The notes below the pieces were generated by a model. The model saw only the letters and a program-made list of their open reading frames with translations, was not told the origin of the DNA and ran no database searches. Shown here piece by piece: positions 6,900-9,378 of a stretch of DNA of 9,378 bases. The DNA is taken from the NCBI GenBank assembly GCA_938073845.1, contig CALJEO010000147.1, forward strand, positions 1 to 9,378, read 5' to 3'. This DNA is from an uncultured archaeon (GTDB lineage Archaea > Korarchaeota > Korarchaeia > Korarchaeales > Korarchaeaceae). Position 1 is the stretch's first letter; each line of letters opens with the position of its first letter. Both the position numbers and the translations under genes were made by a program.

Positions 6900-7039
6900 A
6901 CGGGTCGCCCGGCCCTTCGCGGGCTTAGCCCCTCCGCGGGCCAGCGCGGTGCAACGCGGGGGGAAGGGGCCCACTATTGGCCCCGCCCACTGGCGTCCAT
7001 GAGGACGCCATCCCCTTCGTACTCAGCGCTGGGCGACCC
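6900..7039 (+). ncRNA. Unidentified structured RNA: three-way junction, leader or stand-alone ncRNA
   Basis: Very G+C-rich compared with its flanks. Helix P1 pairs GGGTCGCCC (6902-6910) with GGGCGACCC (7031-7039). P2 pairs GGCCC (6911-6915) with GGGCC (6938-6942), enclosing a smaller GGGC-TTA-GCCC hairpin. P3 pairs AGCGC (6943-6947) with GCGCT (7026-7030). The three helices abut with no unpaired base at the junction. Further out, GAAGGGG (6963-6969) pairs with CCCCTTC (7012-7018), and TGGCGTCC-ATGA-GGACGCCA (6991-7010) is a perfect 8-bp hairpin. An alternative GGGGCC/GGCCCC pairing (6966-6971, 6979-6984) competes with the former. The strand is set by the TATA box about 26 nt upstream. I find no RNase P, SRP, 5S or known riboswitch core. 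It ends 20 nt before the radical SAM gene start. Confidence 0.72.
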
Positions 7040-7056
7040 CCACCTCCCTGGTGGGG
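7038..7056 (+). promoter_or_regulatory. Hairpin sequestering the ribosome-binding site of the radical SAM gene
   Basis: CCCCACC-TCCCT-GGTGGGG is a perfect 7-bp stem with a 5-nt loop. Its 3' arm contains GGTGG, the Shine-Dalgarno 5 nt before ATG 7060. Its 5' arm shares bases 7038-7039 with the 3' strand of helix P1, so full P1 and the full hairpin are partly exclusive, as in a riboswitch expression platform. Confidence 0.6.
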
Positions 7057-7059
7057 ACG

Positions 7060-8124
7060 ATGTGGTTTCTGAGACCGGATTGCCTCTCAGCCTTCGAGGA
7101 TGAGGAGATAAGGAGTTCGTTGAGCCGCTATATAGAGGTAGTGGAAGGTAGGAAGTACCCTCTCTTCAAGTTATCGAAGCTGGTCCGTGTCGACCTGAAG
7201 GATGATCCTTGGGAGGCTCATGAGGAGGGGCTGAGCATCCTCAAGGAGGCCTTAGGGAGCGGGAGCATGCCCAGAGGTGATGGGGGGCAGGTATCGCTCT
7301 TGGACCTGAAGGCCTACCTCTCACTTGAGATAGCGAAGAACTGCAGGTTCTGCGAGTGGAGATGCGGAGTTAACAGGATTGAGGGGGAGAGAGGCGTCTG
7401 TAGGGTGAGGGAAACTAGGGTCTCGAGTCACTTCATCCACATGGGAGAGGAGCCCCCAGTGAGCCCCTCAGGTACCATCTTCTTCTCAGGGTGTAACTTC
7501 AGGTGCCTGTACTGCCAGAACTGGGACATATCCCAGTTCCCGGAATCCGGGAGGAGCGTTACCTCTCAAGAGTTAGCTAAGATGATGGACGACCTGAGGA
7601 GGAATGGTGTTAGGAACGTAAATCTGGTTGGAGGAGAGCCTACGCCGAACATACATACTATAATGATATCCCTCAGGTATGCTTCTGAGAACTTCCCAGT
7701 CATATGGAACTCTAACATGTACCTGAGCGAGGAGGGCATGAAGCTGCTCCTGGGAGTGGTTGACCTCTGGCTCCCAGACTTCAAGTACTGGGATGATGAG
7801 TGCGCGAGGAGGTTGAGTGGAATCGCGAACTACTCCGAGACTGTCCGGAGGAACCTCCTATTGGCTTACGAATTCCCGCCAGGCGAGATAATAGTCAGGC
7901 ACTTGGTACTGCCAAATCACGTTAACTGCTGCACGAGGCCCATCCTGGAGTGGATAGCGACGAACATCCCCAGGGCCCTGGTGAACGTGATGGATCAGTA
8001 CAGACCTGAGTACAGGGCTTCTGAGGTACCTGAGGTAAGCAGGAGACCTAGCCATAGCGAGCTGAGGGAGGCATTTGAAACAGCGGAAAGGCTGAAGCTG
8101 AGGTGGAGGTCCGTCAGTCGATGA
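7060..8124 (+). CDS. Radical SAM Fe-S protein, PflX/COG1313 family
   Basis: Predicted S-adenosylmethionine radical enzyme related to pyruvate formate-lyase activating proteins; the physiological substrate of this subfamily is not established. The radical SAM CX3CX2C motif is C145, C149, C152 (SGCNFRCLYC). An upstream cysteine set C95-x2-C98-x3-C102-x11-C114 (CRFCEWRC...GVC) marks the family and may bind another cluster or metal. NVNLVGGEPTP (186-196), IWNSNMYLSEE (215-225), DLWLPDFKYW (235-244), RHLVLPNHVNCC (280-291) and VNVMDQYRPEY (308-318) are conserved family blocks. Length is 354 aa from ATG 7060, which I prefer over the in-frame GTG at 7051 because GGTGG lies 5 nt ahead of it and GTG 7051 lies inside the hairpin stem. 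It is preceded by an unusual structured leader. Its 3' end overlaps the convergent kinase gene by 11 nt. Confidence 0.93.
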   Translation: MWFLRPDCLSAFEDEEIRSSLSRYIEVVEGRKYPLFKLSKLVRVDLKDDPWEAHEEGLSILKEALGSGSMPRGDGGQVSLLDLKAYLSLEIAKNCRFCEWRCGVNRIEGERGVCRVRETRVSSHFIHMGEEPPVSPSGTIFFSGCNFRCLYCQNWDISQFPESGRSVTSQELAKMMDDLRRNGVRNVNLVGGEPTPNIHTIMISLRYASENFPVIWNSNMYLSEEGMKLLLGVVDLWLPDFKYWDDECARRLSGIANYSETVRRNLLLAYEFPPGEIIVRHLVLPNHVNCCTRPILEWIATNIPRALVNVMDQYRPEYRASEVPEVSRRPSHSELREAFETAERLKLRWRSVSR

Positions 8125-8695
8125 CCATAGATAACAGTCTCCACCTCATCTCATCTAAGCACCCATCGTTCACGAGGAAGCGGTCCGCATAGGCTATGGC
8201 ATCCCCGAGGTGGAACGCCGTTATCTCATCCCTGTCCTCCCTGAGGAAGTCCTCATAGTTCCCCTTATCGAATCCCTCCCTCATTCTCGTCCTCATTCTG
8301 ATAAATCTTGTCTTTTTGGATGCGAGTATGGCTATAGTAATGACATTATCCCCGAATTCCTTAACAAACTCATCTATTTCTTCTATGTTCCTTATACCGT
8401 TCACGACGAAGCAGCGGGGAGGGGGGGATTTGGCCATCACCTCTATGGCCAGCTTGGCTAGGGCCCCCTCTCCCATCCTGCTCCTGAGCTCTAGGCCTAG
8501 GGACCTCAGGTTCTCTCGAGTCTCGCTCAGACCCCTCTTTCTCAGTTCCTCGAGGAGTAAATCACTCATCCTAATGACCCTGTATCCTAAGAGATCTCTG
8601 AGCGCTTTGGAAGCCTCATCCTTCCCACTCCCCGGCAGTCCGATTATGAGGACGATGGGCTTCCCCAGGCACTCCCCCGATCCACCGCCGTTCAT
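8114..8695 (-). CDS. P-loop nucleotide kinase-like protein, UPF0200 family
   Basis: A 193-aa ATPase of the archaeal UPF0200 group, distantly like dephospho-CoA and adenylate kinases. The P-loop is GLPGSGKDE (19-27), VNGIRN (98-103) matches the family's G-x-R motif, and the Arg-rich RTRMREGFDKGNYEDFLRED (135-154) has the look of a kinase lid. ADRFLVND (170-177) resembles the C-terminal AD...N block. The substrate is unknown. About 11 Gly-rich residues precede the usual 'xKPIVLIIG' start of the family. No other ATG, GTG or TTG is available in frame there, so the ATG at 8695 is kept. The gene is convergent with the radical SAM gene, the stops overlapping by 11 nt. It is divergent from cas6 across a 65-nt spacer. 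I see no functional link to either neighbour. Confidence 0.85.
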   Translation of the reverse strand: MNGGGSGECLGKPIVLIIGLPGSGKDEASKALRDLLGYRVIRMSDLLLEELRKRGLSETRENLRSLGLELRSRMGEGALAKLAIEVMAKSPPPRCFVVNGIRNIEEIDEFVKEFGDNVITIAILASKKTRFIRMRTRMREGFDKGNYEDFLREDRDEITAFHLGDAIAYADRFLVNDGCLDEMRWRLLSMVID

Positions 8696-8724
8696 ATATA
8701 TCCATAATAACTTAAGCGGATCCC

Positions 8725-8732
8725 TTTTAATA
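8725..8732. promoter_or_regulatory. TATA-like element in the divergent spacer, possibly shared by both genes
   Basis: CCCTTTTAATACAAGG gives TTTTAATA on the plus strand and TATTAAAA on the minus strand. It is about 27 nt from a predicted start near 8755 for cas6 (leader about 6 nt) and near 8702 for the kinase (leader about 7 nt). The 65-nt spacer (8696-8760) leaves little room for two independent core promoters. Confidence 0.45.
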
Positions 8733-8760
8733 CAAGGTCGATGTCTCGAAGGGGGTTATA

Positions 8761-9378
8761 ATGATATCGATCATCGAGATCGAAGCGACTAGCCAGAAGG
8801 ACGGTGTGATACCGTTCACCGGGCCCTTCTTAAGGGCTTCTCTGCTGAGATCCATATCCTCGCAAGATCCCTTACTAGCTAAAGCTCTGGAGATGTCCTC
8901 CAAAAAGATATTCGTAGAGGCCCTCAGGAGGGAGAGGAGGCAGATGCCCTGCGGCTCCCTCGAGGAATCCGTCTCCATTGGCTCGGAGTATAGGGGTTCC
9001 ATAATAATATTCGACGATGATACAGTGAGCGAGGCCGTCAAATCCTGGATATTTAAAAAACCAACTATAATGATAAAGGAAACTCCTTTCAAAATACTCG
9101 GCTATACTTATCAAGAAATAAATATATTGGACTTCATTCAAAATAAGCCTTGCAGGAACTTCAGACTGCGCTTCCTGACCCCTACTTGCTTCAGGAGAGC
9201 TACCTCACAGTACTGCTACCTTTATCCAAATCCCAGGATGGTGATCTCATCCTTAGCATCAGCCTGGAATGCCCTTTCTCCGAAGAAGGGTCCTGAGACT
9301 AGGTTGATCGCGACATGGGCTGATCTGAGCGTCGTGGAAACGGGCTATGAGCTCTGCACAACGAAGCCTGTTGAGATG
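8761..9378 (+). CDS. cas6: CRISPR-RNA processing endoribonuclease Cas6, 3' end cut by the window edge
   Basis: Cas6 cleaves CRISPR precursor RNA within repeats and is a RAMP-fold protein. 206 codons are open to the right edge. The N-terminal ferredoxin-like strand leads into PFTGPFLRASLLR (18-30), the family's early Gly-rich helix. FRLRFLTPTCFRR (134-146), followed by YPNPRMVISSLASAWNAL (155-172), is the diagnostic central block seen in archaeal Cas6 (LxFLTPTxFR...P.P..VF.SL...WN). The Gly-rich C-terminal loop is beyond the window. No histidine occurs anywhere in the visible part, so the general-base His of Pyrococcus-type Cas6 is missing, as also reported for Sulfolobus Cas6. ATG 8761 follows GGGGG by 5 nt. 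This AT-richer gene (more AAA and ATA codons) contrasts with its neighbours, which may hint at horizontal transfer. No array is visible. Confidence 0.9.
   Translation, partial: MISIIEIEATSQKDGVIPFTGPFLRASLLRSISSQDPLLAKALEMSSKKIFVEALRRERRQMPCGSLEESVSIGSEYRGSIIIFDDDTVSEAVKSWIFKKPTIMIKETPFKILGYTYQEINILDFIQNKPCRNFRLRFLTPTCFRRATSQYCYLYPNPRMVISSLASAWNALSPKKGPETRLIATWADLSVVETGYELCTTKPVEM

Noticed and set aside
6948..6992. GGTGCAA, GGGGAA and CCGCCCACTG resemble cobalamin riboswitch boxes
   Set aside because: The order is wrong for that class (GGGAA should precede GGTGnAA), the ACTGT core is not intact, and the helices found do not match its architecture.
6631..7002. A 123-codon plus-strand frame starting at ATG 6631
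   Set aside because: It runs through the TATA/palindrome and most of the structured RNA, has no ribosome-binding site, and its product has an unnatural Arg/Pro/Gly-rich tail caused by the G+C-rich RNA segment.
6900..7040. RNase P RNA, SRP RNA or 5S rRNA
   Set aside because: The GGAAAGTCC core of RNase P, the GGAAG/AGCAG domain of SRP and the CCGAAC loop of 5S are absent on both strands; the length and arms do not fit.
8727..9141. Minus-strand frames opposite cas6
   Set aside because: The plus frame carries the clear Cas6 block; the antisense frames overlap each other and match nothing I know.
1..9378. CRISPR array, insertion sequence or attachment site
   Set aside because: No regularly spaced repeats, transposase motifs or terminal inverted repeats were seen. 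The tRNA-Asp gene is not followed by a duplicated 3' end or integrase gene.

Overview
The window looks like a chromosomal segment of a thermophilic archaeon, probably from the TACK side of the tree. A korarchaeote-like organism is possible, but I cannot fix the lineage from this sequence. Pointers to archaea are an ABCE1/RLI-type ribosome-recycling ATPase, a Tma20/MCT-1-like PUA protein, IorAB, the archaeal UPF0200 kinase family, heavy use of AGG/AGA and ATA codons, TATA boxes 25-27 nt ahead of predicted transcript starts, and at least one gene that looks leaderless. The first Fe-S motif of RLI has the C-x4-C-x3-C-x3-CP spacing I associate with Crenarchaeota and eukaryotes rather than Thermococcales.

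Layout. Bases 1-3641 (minus) hold one tight operon, iorA-iorB-rli. It encodes both subunits of indolepyruvate:ferredoxin oxidoreductase followed by the recycling factor RLI, which is cut by the left edge at the Walker A of its second ATPase domain. After a 129-nt gap, bases 3771-5689 (minus) read tRNA-Asp(GTC), then a PUA-domain protein, then an ADP-forming acyl-CoA synthetase alpha-like protein that lacks the catalytic histidine motif. A single good promoter precedes the tRNA, so the whole block may be one transcript. Bases 5726-6565 (minus) hold an endonuclease IV family protein, probably leaderless.

Bases 6600-6860 contain no convincing gene. Bases 6863-7056 are the most unusual part: a palindrome around a strong TATA box, then a very G+C-rich segment that folds into a three-way junction with no unpaired junction bases, then a hairpin that hides the ribosome-binding site of the next gene. 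That gene (7060-8124, plus) encodes a PflX/COG1313-type radical SAM protein. The arrangement resembles an uncharacterised riboswitch-like leader or an independent non-coding RNA.

The right end has a UPF0200-type P-loop kinase (8114-8695, minus), which overlaps the radical SAM gene tail to tail. A divergent cas6 CRISPR-RNA endonuclease gene (8761 onward, plus) runs off the right edge. No CRISPR array lies in the window.

How the genes fit together. IorAB links aromatic amino-acid breakdown to ferredoxin reduction and makes aryl-acyl-CoA, the kind of substrate ADP-forming acyl-CoA synthetases use. The nearby alpha-like protein has lost that catalytic centre, so it should not be counted as that enzyme. 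RLI and the PUA protein both belong to families acting in ribosome recycling or initiation.
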